Source: Halalkalicoccus sp. NIPERK01 (lineage in GTDB: Archaea; Halobacteriota; Halobacteria; Halobacteriales; Halalkalicoccaceae). Taken from it: a stretch of DNA of 64,000 nt. This document shows, in pieces, positions 1-7,780 of the stretch. The stretch covers positions 496,001-560,000 of the forward strand of contig NZ_JASVVV010000001.1 of assembly GCF_030287405.1 (NCBI RefSeq). The letters are read 5' to 3'. Below the pieces are notes generated by a model, which had not been told where the DNA came from, did not search any database, and saw only the letters and a program-made list of their open reading frames with translations. The position numbers and the translations under genes are program-made. The stretch's first letter is position 1, and every line of letters starts with the position of its first letter.

Positions 1-276
1 GCGGCCGAACACTCCCTCGCCCTCTTTCGTCCGGAGTTCGAAATCCCCGCTCCAGGCCGCCCCGTCGAGGACCGTCTCGACGATGTCGGCGTAGGTCCCC
101 TCGTCGCCCGAGACGATCGTCGCCGACCGGCCGACGAACTCCTCGTACTCGTAGCCCGTAAACGAGAGGCCGGCCTCGTTGACGTCCCGGATGACGAGAT
201 CGGCGCCGGTGATCAGCGCCGGGGCGTCGATGCTCCGAAACGCCTCCGCGTACATCCCGGGGTCGACGTCGGTCAC
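1..276 (-). CDS. PAS-domain protein, 5' part only (runs off the left edge)
   Basis: The minus strand is open from a GTG at 274-276 to the window edge, giving about 92 N-terminal residues. The translation reads as a PAS sensor core: an acceptable ligand-pocket start (ALITGADLVIRDVNEAG), then FTGYEYEEFVGRS and a later WSGDFELRTKEGE segment typical of PAS/PAC repeats in haloarchaeal signal proteins. The GTG start shares bases with the TGA stop of the upstream gene (GTGA), so the two are probably translated together. The output domain lies outside the window, so kinase or regulator cannot be decided. Confidence 0.75.
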   Translation of the reverse strand, partial: MTDVDPGMYAEAFRSIDAPALITGADLVIRDVNEAGLSFTGYEYEEFVGRSATIVSGDEGTYADIVETVLDGAAWSGDFELRTKEGEGVFGR

Positions 277-974
277 GGTCCACCGCCCTCGGGGCGCAAC
301 GAGAAGACCTCGTCGTAGTACGCGGCGACCAGATCGACCGCGTCGTCGAGGTCCGCCGTCTCGTCGCGGTGGGTCCACCCGTCGTGGAGTCGCACCCCAT
401 CGACGAACCGCCTCCCCAGTCGATCGACGGCGGACTCGGGGGGGTCCTCGACCATCGCGCGCAACTTGAGTTCGTGGGCCGCCCGCGCGACCTCCTCCCA
501 CCGTGGATCGGACTGGCCGTGTAACACCCAAAAACGGGTCTGGAGCGACGCGTATCGTTCGTCGATGCCCGCCGTCCGACACGTCGTCCGGAGGGACGCC
601 TCGACGCTCTCCCACCGGACGTCCGCGACGGGGTCCGGGCCGTACCGCTCATCGAGATCGCTCACCAGGACGTCCCGGAGGTCGGTCGGAACCGCGCGGA
701 TCCCCTCCCAGTTCTCGATCTCGTCCTGGACGAACAACGCGTGCATGAACGCCCGCCCGGCCGTCCGCGCACGGGATCGGTCGAGCCACGGGAACTCCAT
801 CTCGTAGGCGGTCGCCATCTTCTCGAGCGCGTTCGCGCCGGCGTCCGCCGCCTTCCGTACGTCCCCTGATAGGAGATATCTCTCGCGGTCGTCCTGACAG
901 TAATACGCTTCGAGCAGCGTCGCGGCTGTCAGCCGCGTATCGGTCGCTCGATCGGTTCTCGACGTGATTCCCAT
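273..974 (-). CDS. uncharacterised haloarchaeal protein, 233 aa
   Basis: I do not recognise this family. The protein is soluble, acidic and largely helical, without signal peptide, membrane segment or metal motif. Trp and Arg are frequent (for example FPWLDRSRARTAGRAFMHAL). It starts at ATG 974 about 23 bases downstream of a TATA-like TTATAAA, which suits a leaderless transcript. Its stop overlaps the GTG of the PAS gene by four bases, so it probably forms a two-gene operon with that sensor and may act with it; this is inference from position only. Confidence 0.7.
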   Translation of the reverse strand: MGITSRTDRATDTRLTAATLLEAYYCQDDRERYLLSGDVRKAADAGANALEKMATAYEMEFPWLDRSRARTAGRAFMHALFVQDEIENWEGIRAVPTDLRDVLVSDLDERYGPDPVADVRWESVEASLRTTCRTAGIDERYASLQTRFWVLHGQSDPRWEEVARAAHELKLRAMVEDPPESAVDRLGRRFVDGVRLHDGWTHRDETADLDDAVDLVAAYYDEVFSLRPEGGGP

Positions 975-985
975 GGCCGCTATTC

Positions 986-1020
986 ACATATACTTTATAA
1001 TAATGGGTAAAAAATATATC
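986..1020 (-). promoter_or_regulatory. AT-rich promoter of the 974 gene
   Basis: A 35-base AT-rich stretch, with TTATAAAGTA read on the minus strand at 991-1000, lies about 20-25 bases before ATG 974. This is the usual archaeal TATA distance for a leaderless mRNA. A second AT-rich run (1011-1020) lies just upstream. Confidence 0.55.
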
Positions 1021-1052
1021 GATTCGTATGTGATCGGGATACCGCCGATCGA

Positions 1053-2216
1053 TCAGGGAGGGGTCGAGTCGTCGAGGGAGGCGGGTTCGCCGACCCACTC
1101 GCCGTCCACGACGTGGGGCGTCCCGTCGGGATAGCCGAACGCCCGCCACAGCTCCGAGAGGATCGCTTCGAGGTCACGGAGGACCGCGGCGTGTTCGCGG
1201 TCGGCGATCGACGCCGTCGCCACTCGGGTCGAGTACCGATCGAACCCGAACGGGGCGGTGGGGGACAGCGCGTCCTCGATCTCCGCGGGGTCCAGTCGTG
1301 CCTCGGCGGCGTCCAGCACCGAGACCCAGACCGAGGCCGTCGCCGAAAAGCCCATCGCGGAGAGGTGAGCAAGCGTCTCGCGGACGGCGATCGCCACCGA
1401 GGCGTCCAGCCCGGGGTCGTCGGGGGTGGAGCGCAACAGCAACCCGTCCCCGTCCGAGTAGAACAGCCGCGTCGTCGCCGACTCGTAGAGGCCGTCGTGT
1501 CGGATCAGCGCGTATCCCTCGTAGTCGCCCTCGTCGTGGTCGTACGCGATCTTCAGCGTCTCGCGGGCGTCCACCGCGGGAGCGTCGGACGACGCGAGGA
1601 CGCTCGGATCGGGCATCTCCGAGGAGGCCCACCGGCGTTCGGTCGAGAAGATCCCGTTGGGGATGACGTGGAGGACGACCGCCGGCCCCGCGGCGAGTTC
1701 GGTCGCCTCGTCTCGACGCGTCGCGATAACGTCCAGTCGCTCGTCGCGCAGTTCCTCGAGGGTGGCGAGGTGGTCCGTGTCGAACCCGAGGTTGACGTCG
1801 AGGTGGTGTTTCGCCAGCCCCGGCGCGGTGTTGTAGAGTTCCCCGATGAGGTCCTGACGGTGGTAGAGCCGGAGGCGCCAGCCGTACTCGCGGGCGATTT
1901 CATCCTCCATATCGAACTCCTGGAGGCCGGTCACGTCCCGATTGGTGACGAAGACGAACAGCCCGTACTCCTCGCCGCGCTCGTGTTCGATCCGTTTGAC
2001 CTTCCGCGCCGAGGAGCGCAACGCCTCCCGCCAGTCCTCCGCGACGCTCGCACAGGCGATGCCGGGTCGCGAACGCATCCAGATCCGCGCGCTCCACTCG
2101 CCGGTGTCGGCGCGGAACTCCTTGGTCCGGTAGCCCCGCGAGCGGACGAACGACGCGGCGAGGCGTTCGAAGGTCGCCTCGTCGGCGGCGTCGAGGGCGT
2201 ATTCGAGTTCCTTCAT
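1053..2216 (-). CDS. uncharacterised protein with a possible restriction-endonuclease-like N-terminus
   Basis: 387 residues from ATG 2216 (a GTG two codons upstream is possible). The first ~120 residues (TFERLAASFVRSRGYRTKEF, then WSARIWMRSRPGIACAS and a strand-rich YGLFVFVTNRDV) have the order of a PD-(D/E)XK-type fold: helix, GY motif, strand with acidic residues. The middle contains GPAVVLHVIPNGIF, which resembles the C-terminal part of Schlafen/AlbA_2-type ATP-binding proteins. No complete catalytic triad could be confirmed. It could be a defence or regulatory protein; the assignment is by pattern only. It stands alone, with its 3' end 79 bases from the next start. Confidence 0.6.
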   Translation of the reverse strand: MKELEYALDAADEATFERLAASFVRSRGYRTKEFRADTGEWSARIWMRSRPGIACASVAEDWREALRSSARKVKRIEHERGEEYGLFVFVTNRDVTGLQEFDMEDEIAREYGWRLRLYHRQDLIGELYNTAPGLAKHHLDVNLGFDTDHLATLEELRDERLDVIATRRDEATELAAGPAVVLHVIPNGIFSTERRWASSEMPDPSVLASSDAPAVDARETLKIAYDHDEGDYEGYALIRHDGLYESATTRLFYSDGDGLLLRSTPDDPGLDASVAIAVRETLAHLSAMGFSATASVWVSVLDAAEARLDPAEIEDALSPTAPFGFDRYSTRVATASIADREHAAVLRDLEAILSELWRAFGYPDGTPHVVDGEWVGEPASLDDSTPP

Positions 2217-2326
2217 ACACACCGTACGACGGTGTGACAGTTAACGTGGCCGGAACGCCGTGGACCCCCTCTCCAGTGCGGGACCGATAAAACACGAAGT
2301 CAGGATCGGACGGTTCGAATGTGACC

Positions 2327-3112
2327 CTAGTGGTCGTCCGAGTCGTCGCCGTCCCCACCCTCGAAGTCGACCGTGAGGACGATCTCGAACGCCTCGTCGG
2401 CGGGAGCGTCGTCGGGTGCGACGTAGCCCACGGCGAACGCCGAGGCGACGGTGCCGCCCATCGCCTCGACGTCCGCACCGAGGACGGCCTCCTCGCGCTC
2501 GCCGGCCGGGTAGACGCACAGTCGGTAGTCGCCGGCGGGCACCTCGGCGTAGGCCGCGTCGCCGAACTCGACGCCCTCGAACAGCGCGTCGCCGGTCTCG
2601 GCGACCACGACGTCGACCGCGGGGGCGTCGGGCGAGGCGTGGACCGCACGCACGCGGGCCGCGTCGCCCGGGTCGCCGTTGTCGTCCTCCAGTACTGCGA
2701 GTTCGAGGGGCTGGTTCTCGCCGGAGACCTCGCCTATCGCCGCGACCGTCAGGTCGGCGGCGGGCACGTCGAGGTCCTCCTCGAGGACCGCGCCCTCGGG
2801 ACCCTCGCCCGCGGGCGAGACCTTCACGTTGTAGCTACCTGCTGGTAGTTCGAGGTAGTCGCTGACGGCCGTGAACGGCACGTCCTCCAGTACCGCCTCG
2901 TCGTCGACGAACACGTCGACGTTCGGGGCGTCGGGCGAGAGGTGGGCGACCCGGACGTTGGCGGTCTCCCCGCCGTCGTCCATCGAGTCGTCGCCCTCTG
3001 ATTGATCGTCGTGGCCGTCCGCGCTCGCGAAGCCGCCGGTGAGGCCGACGACCGCGACGCCGCCCCCGAGCTGTACGAACCGCCGCCGTGAGATACCCGT
3101 TCGTTGTGGCAT
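2327..3112 (-). CDS. Tat-exported DUF4397 protein
   Basis: 261 residues. The N-terminus carries a twin-arginine signal (ISRRRFVQLGG followed by a hydrophobic stretch and a small-residue site near FASADGHDD), so the protein is exported folded. Two DUF4397 repeats follow: VRVAHLSPDAPNVDVFVDD near residue 52 and VRAVHASPDAPAVDVVVAE near residue 150, each with the conserved PAGSYNVKV or PAGDYRLCV strand. DUF4397 domains are beta-sandwich extracellular modules of unknown ligand, often surface-attached. The C-terminus is Asp-rich without an obvious anchor, so it may be secreted or held by charge. Confidence 0.85.
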   Translation of the reverse strand: MPQRTGISRRRFVQLGGGVAVVGLTGGFASADGHDDQSEGDDSMDDGGETANVRVAHLSPDAPNVDVFVDDEAVLEDVPFTAVSDYLELPAGSYNVKVSPAGEGPEGAVLEEDLDVPAADLTVAAIGEVSGENQPLELAVLEDDNGDPGDAARVRAVHASPDAPAVDVVVAETGDALFEGVEFGDAAYAEVPAGDYRLCVYPAGEREEAVLGADVEAMGGTVASAFAVGYVAPDDAPADEAFEIVLTVDFEGGDGDDSDDH

Positions 3113-3165
3113 GGTGTAACTCCGACCATTGGTAGGAACGGAACGGCCATCAACTGAACACCCGA

Positions 3166-4761
3166 CTAGTCGGGTAGTCCCCGGTCGAAGAACTCGCCGA
3201 GCAGTTTCCGGTGGGCCGCCCGGAGGTGCTGGTGGAACGTCGAGCGGGAGATCCCCATCGAGGCGGCGATCTCCTGGCCCGAGATCCGCCGGTCCGGGTC
3301 GAAGTAGCCGCTGACGTACGCCTTCCTGAGCGCGAGCGACTGTCTATCGGTGAGTTCCCCCTCGACGGACAGTCGGTACTCGTCGTCGGTCTGGGGCGGG
3401 CGGTCGTACTCCCGGGAGGCGACGAGCGTCGCGGTCGGACACGCCTCGGTGACCAGTTCGACGACCGACCGCGAGTTCACGCCGCCGGGGACGACGAGTC
3501 GGAGACGGCCCGTTCCGCCATCCGCACGTATCGAGCGGAGCCGGACGCCCCGGTTCGCCAGTCTGGTGACGAGCGAGACGCCCGCCAGTCGGAACTCGAG
3601 GAGGCCGGTCGTCCCGTCGGCCGTCAGGACGGTCGTCTCGGCGACCGCCTCGTACTCGGCGGCGAGTTCGAGGAGCGTCTCGGGCGGGGCGCCCTCGGCG
3701 GTGAAAAACAGCAACGTCTCACCGTCGTCGGCCGCCCCCTCGTAGGAGAACCGACAGTCGGCGCGCGCCGACAGCGAGACGACGAACAGGTCCTCGGTCC
3801 CGAGGTCGAACTCCAACTCGACGGCGCTGTCGGCGGTCAGGATGCGCCGACTCTCGAGGGTGTTGTACGCGTTGGCGATGGCCCGGCCGATCGACTCCAA
3901 CACGACCCGCTCGTGGTCGTCGAACGCGTCGGGCCGCGTGGCGTAGACGACCAACACCCCGTAGGTCGTCTCGCCGGAGACCAGCGGGACGGCGGCCATC
4001 GCCCGCGTCTCGCGGGTCCGGACCGCCTCGTGCCAGGACGTATCGCCGTCCTCGGAGACGAACCGTGCGTTCCCGGTGGCGAGCGCGCGCACGACCGGGT
4101 CGTCCCCGCGGTCCATCGGGAGCGTGGTGCCGTCGAGGTCGACCGGCCCCGCCCACGTCGCGGGTTCGATCCGGTCGGTCGTCGGTATGCGCTCGCCGAT
4201 CCAGGCGGCGTCGTAGGCCTCCTCGGCCGTCAGCCGGTCACAGACCGTCTCCTCGATCCCCTCGCGGGTGGTCGCCCGGACGAGGGTTCGGGTGATATCT
4301 TCGAGGAGGCCCTCGATCCGATCGAGCACCTCCTGGAGCTTTCGCCGCTCGCGCTCGACCTCGCGAACCCGCCGCCTGACCTCGCGTTCGGCCCGTTTTC
4401 GCGCCGTGACGTCGGTCTGGAAGCCGACGAAGTGCGTCACCTCCTCGCCGTCGTGGATCGGGGCGATGTCTACCTGGTTCCAGAACTCGGTCCCGTCCTT
4501 GCGGTAGTTCCGCAGTTCGACCGAGACCGACTCCTCGCTCCCGATGGCCTCGCGCATCGTCGCGACCGGTTCGGGGGCGGTCCGCTCGCCCTGCAGGAAC
4601 CGACAGTTCGAACCGAGCGTCTCCTCGGGCGGGTAGCCCGTCAGCCGCTCGAAGGCGTCGTTGAGGTAGATCAGCGGCAGGTCGGTCCCCGAGGCGTCGG
4701 CGATCGTGATCCCGATGGGAGCCTCGTCTATCGCCCGCTCGATCAGCCGGTCGTCGCTCAT
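3166..4761 (-). CDS. LOV-GAF-bacterio-opsin-activator HTH regulator
   Basis: 531 residues from ATG 4761; the longer upstream frame lacks homology and was not used. Residues 1-125 are a PAS domain with the full LOV signature: GSNCRFLQG with the adduct-forming cysteine at residue 53, and the flavin-contacting pattern N85 (NYRKDG), N95 (FWN) and Q115 (GFQTDVT). A short coiled coil (~125-155) leads to a GAF-like domain (~160-310), then the bacterio-opsin-activator domain (~315-470) and a C-terminal HTH_10 (GQEIAASMGISRSTFHQHLRAA shortened here). Haloarchaeal Bat proteins share this layout. Inference: a blue-light-responsive transcription factor; targets unknown. Confidence 0.88.
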   Translation of the reverse strand: MSDDRLIERAIDEAPIGITIADASGTDLPLIYLNDAFERLTGYPPEETLGSNCRFLQGERTAPEPVATMREAIGSEESVSVELRNYRKDGTEFWNQVDIAPIHDGEEVTHFVGFQTDVTARKRAEREVRRRVREVERERRKLQEVLDRIEGLLEDITRTLVRATTREGIEETVCDRLTAEEAYDAAWIGERIPTTDRIEPATWAGPVDLDGTTLPMDRGDDPVVRALATGNARFVSEDGDTSWHEAVRTRETRAMAAVPLVSGETTYGVLVVYATRPDAFDDHERVVLESIGRAIANAYNTLESRRILTADSAVELEFDLGTEDLFVVSLSARADCRFSYEGAADDGETLLFFTAEGAPPETLLELAAEYEAVAETTVLTADGTTGLLEFRLAGVSLVTRLANRGVRLRSIRADGGTGRLRLVVPGGVNSRSVVELVTEACPTATLVASREYDRPPQTDDEYRLSVEGELTDRQSLALRKAYVSGYFDPDRRISGQEIAASMGISRSTFHQHLRAAHRKLLGEFFDRGLPD

Positions 4762-4810
4762 GGCTCCGATGTGGTGCAACCGGACGAATAGGCTGTCGGT
4801 CGTCCCCCCT

Positions 4811-4826
4811 CGACCGGCGCCGGTCG
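4811..4826. promoter_or_regulatory. 16-bp perfect palindrome upstream of the LOV regulator
   Basis: CGACCGGCGCCGGTCG is a perfect 16-base palindrome 50 bases upstream of the LOV regulator start. Dimeric HTH proteins bind such sites, so autoregulation is possible, but GC-rich palindromes also arise by chance in this genome. The stretch 4762-5148 otherwise holds no recognisable protein gene. Confidence 0.3.
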
Positions 4827-5002
4827 CCGGTTTCGCGACGTCGGCCGGACGAGGCACGTCGACGGCGTCAGCGAGATAGTTACGGCCGAGCGTACAGGTC
4901 GCCGGTGACGGGATGGGTGCCGCCCACCGTGACGAACGTACGGCGGCCGGACGCGGTGTTCCCGAAACCGACACCGAACTATTTATCATGTTATAATTAC
5001 GA

Positions 5003-5075
5003 GGGAAGTGTGCGCTGGCTCGCGCCAGCGCGGACTACGAAGGTGGATGGGGACGAGACCGCTCGTCCCTTCTTC
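5003..5075 (+). ncRNA. candidate small RNA with two hairpins
   Basis: Inside a 387-base stretch without protein genes, an AT-rich block (TATTTATCATGTTATAATTA, 4980-4999) is followed by two perfect 8-bp hairpins. The first is GCGCTGGC/GCCAGCGC at 5012-5031 with a 4-base loop. The second is GGGACGAG/CTCGTCCC at 5050-5069, followed by TTCTTCT, which resembles a terminator. Promoter, two stem-loops and a T-rich end in this order suggest a transcript of about 65 bases. The call rests on layout alone; it might instead be the terminator region of the convergent riboflavin gene. Confidence 0.25.
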
Positions 5076-5148
5076 TGTGCCGGACGACGGACGTGACGGA
5101 TCGAGTAGACGTGTCTTCGGGCCGTTAAACAGTATATGAATGACAAAA

Positions 5149-5808
5149 TCACGCCCGCCAGCGAAGCAACACCCCACCGTCGATCCGCTCGACCGATTCG
5201 AGCGAGAGGTCGGGAAACCCCTCGACGAACCCCTCGCCGTCGGCCAGCGTCGGGGCGTCGTGGCCGCCGATGATCGAGGGGCCGACGAAGACCGAGAGTT
5301 CGTCGACCAGTCCGGCCTCGAACAGCGAGAAGATCAGTTCGCCGCCGCCCTCGACCATCAGCCGGTCGATCCCCTCGACGGCGAGCGCCGAGAGCGCGTC
5401 GGGGAGGGCGACGCGCTCGTCGCCAGCGGTTACGACCTCCACGCCCCGCTCGACGAGCGCGTCGAGGCGTTCCGGGGGCGCGCGCTCGCTCGTCAGGAGA
5501 TAGGTCCTCGCGGCGTCGTCGACGATCCGTGCGTCGGGTGGCGTTCGCGCCGCCGAGTCGGCGATCACCCGCGCGGGGTGTGGCGGGTCGCCGCGTTCCT
5601 CGCGGGCGGCGACCCGCTCGGGGTCGTCGAGCGTGAGGTGGGGGTCGTCGGCCAGCACGGTGCCGACCCCGACCATCACGGCGTCGCTTTCCGCGCGGAG
5701 GGCGTTGACCCGGTCGAAGTCGGCGGGGCCGCTGATGGCGACCTGCTCGCGCCGTCGGCTCGATAGCTTCCCGTCGGCGCTGGTCGCGGCGTTGACGACG
5801 ACGTGCAT
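5149..5808 (-). CDS. arfC: 2,5-diamino-6-ribosylamino-4(3H)-pyrimidinone 5'-phosphate reductase
   Basis: 219 residues from ATG 5808 (an upstream in-frame ATG would add seven residues). It belongs to the RibD C-terminal/RIB7 reductase family: MHVVVNAATSADGKLS, AVMVGVGTVLADDPHLT, the NADPH-site region VIADSAARTPPDARI and MVEGGGELIFSLFEAGLVDEL are all diagnostic. The enzyme reduces the ribosylaminopyrimidine phosphate in archaeal riboflavin/F420 precursor synthesis, using NAD(P)H, in the cytosol. Length matches the archaeal single-domain form with no deaminase domain. It stands alone here, divergent from the RPA operon with an AT-rich gene between them. Confidence 0.92.
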   Translation of the reverse strand: MHVVVNAATSADGKLSSRRREQVAISGPADFDRVNALRAESDAVMVGVGTVLADDPHLTLDDPERVAAREERGDPPHPARVIADSAARTPPDARIVDDAARTYLLTSERAPPERLDALVERGVEVVTAGDERVALPDALSALAVEGIDRLMVEGGGELIFSLFEAGLVDELSVFVGPSIIGGHDAPTLADGEGFVEGFPDLSLESVERIDGGVLLRWRA

Positions 5809-5855
5809 ATCTCCTCTAAGAGTACTCATAGAGGTAAAATCGTTTGATCTACCAA

Positions 5856-6395
5856 TTATCGTGGTGGAGGAAGAACTCGCTGGGAGATATAATCAAAAAT
5901 CGCTTCTATACCTTCAAATTCAAGCAACCAACTCCATTTCCAGACGAACACATACGGAAAAATGACTAGGAAAAGAAGGGAAACCATAAAGGACAGTGTT
6001 ATCCCAAGTAATCCCAATATATAGGGTTTCAATATTGTATCTATTGTTGTTTCTGGATATTCATGATAGTGATTGCTATACCATTCCATTCTTTCAAAGA
6101 AACGTCTGAGACGTGATCCAAGACGAGCAACAAATATACTCCCTCCGAAGAAAACACCCGTAACAATCATCCATAAAACTAGTGATTGTATTGCAGTTTC
6201 AATATATTGCGAAATCTCACCTAGTTCATAATAAACGTTAATGAGTGCTCGAATCAAGGCGAAATTGGTTGTCATAATAAACATTGCAGAGATGAGCGAT
6301 ACGTTATCTTGAGATTTAAATATGTAAACGGTAATCGTCGTCCACACAGTTGTTACAAATACAACTGATTGTAGAATTGATGAAACCTCCACCAT
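5856..6395 (-). CDS. AT-rich predicted membrane protein, 179 aa
   Basis: I do not recognise the family. Four membrane segments are visible: VVFVTTVWTTITVYIF near residue 11, a Met/Phe/Ala-rich segment near 36-55, LVLWMIVTGVFFGGSIFVA near 72-90 and a long C-terminal pair near 128-160. The coding sequence is strikingly AT-rich and uses Ile, Asn, Tyr, Phe and Lys codons avoided by its GC-rich neighbours, so recent transfer from a low-GC source is likely. It sits between the divergent 5' ends of arfC and the RPA operon. No partner or function can be named. Confidence 0.65.
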   Translation of the reverse strand: MVEVSSILQSVVFVTTVWTTITVYIFKSQDNVSLISAMFIMTTNFALIRALINVYYELGEISQYIETAIQSLVLWMIVTGVFFGGSIFVARLGSRLRRFFERMEWYSNHYHEYPETTIDTILKPYILGLLGITLSFMVSLLFLVIFPYVFVWKWSWLLEFEGIEAIFDYISQRVLPPPR

Positions 6396-6483
6396 TGATG
6401 TAAGGCGTATTCAGAGTTCAACACCATAAATTCGTACATCCTTACATCCTGCAGCGAAACCACTTTCGCTACGGTGTGCGACC

Positions 6484-6492
6484 CTTTATACC
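6484..6492 (+). promoter_or_regulatory. TATA box of the RPA operon
   Basis: CTTTATACC lies about 25 bases before ATG 6515, the expected archaeal TATA spacing for a leaderless or nearly leaderless message. It supports choosing ATG 6515 over the longer open frame from 6476. Confidence 0.6.
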
Positions 6493-6514
6493 CGATCGCG
6501 GTCAAAAGGGGACG

Positions 6515-7780
6515 ATGAGCGTAGACGAACGTGCCGAGGCGCTCGCCTCCGACCTCGGTATCGACAAAGAGGAGGTCAAACGCGATCTACAGAACCTCGT
6601 CTCGTACAGCGTGCCGATGGACGAGGCCGTCGATAGCCTGCGCCGCAAGTACGGCGACGGCGGGGGAAGCGAACCCGAATCGAAGGCCATCGGCGAGATC
6701 ACCACCGACGATACGAACGTCACCGTCACCGGCCGGGTGCTGACCGCAGGCAAGCGCTCGATCCGCTATCAGGGCAACGAACAAACCATCACCGAGGGCG
6801 TGCTCGCCGATTCGAGCGGAACCATCGACTACACCGCCTGGGAGGATTTCGGCCTCTCGCCCGGCGATACGATCACCGCCGGTAACGCGGGAGTGCGGGA
6901 GTGGGACGGCCACCCCGAACTCAATCTGGGGGAGTCGACGACGCTCGTCTTCGAGGACGAACTCTTGCAGGTGCCCTACGAGGTCGGCGGCGAGACGGAC
7001 CTCGCAAGCGTGACGCCCGGCGACCGGGGACTGACGGTCGAGGCCCGCGTGATCGAGGTCGAGACCCGGACCATCGACGGTCGGGACGGCGAGACGGAGA
7101 TCCTCTCGGGCGTCCTCGCCGACGAGAGCGCCCGGCTACCCTTCACCGACTGGGAGCCGCGAGACGAGATCGAGGCGGGGGCTGACCTCCTGTTCGAGAA
7201 CGTCTACGTCCGCGAGTTCAGGGGGGTCCCCTCGATCAACTGCTCGGAGTTTACCACTGTGTCGGCGCTCGACCGCGCGGTCGAGGTGAGCGATAGCGCT
7301 CCGAGAAGGCCGATCGGCGACGCGGTGGAAAGCGGCGGGGCGTTCGACATCGAACTCGTCGGAACGATCGTCGCGGTCCGCGATGGGTCAGGACTGATCC
7401 AGCGCTGTCCCGAGTGTGGCCGCGTGGTTCAAAAGGGCCAGTGTCGGAGCCACGGGCAGGTCGAGGGAGAGGACGACCTCCGGGTGAAAGCCATTCTGGA
7501 TGACGGCACCGGCACCGTCACGGCGATCCTCGGGACCGACCTCACCCGTGAGGTCTACGGCGGGGACATCGACGACGCCCGCGAACAGGCCCGCGACGCG
7601 ATGGACCAGGAGGTCGTCGCCGACTCGATCCGCGAGACCCTCGTCGGTCGGGAGTACGCGGTCAGAGGATCGCTCAGCGTCGACGAGTACGGCGCGAACC
7701 TCGACGCCAGCGAGTTCGCCGAAGTCACGGAGTCGCCGGCCGCGCGTGCGGAGGCGCTGCTCGCGGAGGTGGGCGAATGA
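6515..7780 (+). CDS. replication protein A, multi-OB ssDNA-binding subunit
   Basis: 421 residues. A short N-terminal helical region (1-50) is followed by three OB-fold repeats (~65-160, ~170-265, ~280-390), each with the pattern VTGRVLTA or VEARVIEVETR, an ADSSGTIDYTAWEDF-type strand pair and a conserved Trp. The third repeat contains a zinc finger, CPECGRVVQKGQCRSHG (C-x2-C-x8-C-x2-H). This is the euryarchaeal RPA layout; it coats ssDNA in replication and repair. ATG 6515 overlaps nothing upstream, while its end overlaps the next gene by ATGA. Haloarchaea carry several RPA operons; this one includes a phosphoesterase. Confidence 0.93.
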   Translation: MSVDERAEALASDLGIDKEEVKRDLQNLVSYSVPMDEAVDSLRRKYGDGGGSEPESKAIGEITTDDTNVTVTGRVLTAGKRSIRYQGNEQTITEGVLADSSGTIDYTAWEDFGLSPGDTITAGNAGVREWDGHPELNLGESTTLVFEDELLQVPYEVGGETDLASVTPGDRGLTVEARVIEVETRTIDGRDGETEILSGVLADESARLPFTDWEPRDEIEAGADLLFENVYVREFRGVPSINCSEFTTVSALDRAVEVSDSAPRRPIGDAVESGGAFDIELVGTIVAVRDGSGLIQRCPECGRVVQKGQCRSHGQVEGEDDLRVKAILDDGTGTVTAILGTDLTREVYGGDIDDAREQARDAMDQEVVADSIRETLVGREYAVRGSLSVDEYGANLDASEFAEVTESPAARAEALLAEVGE

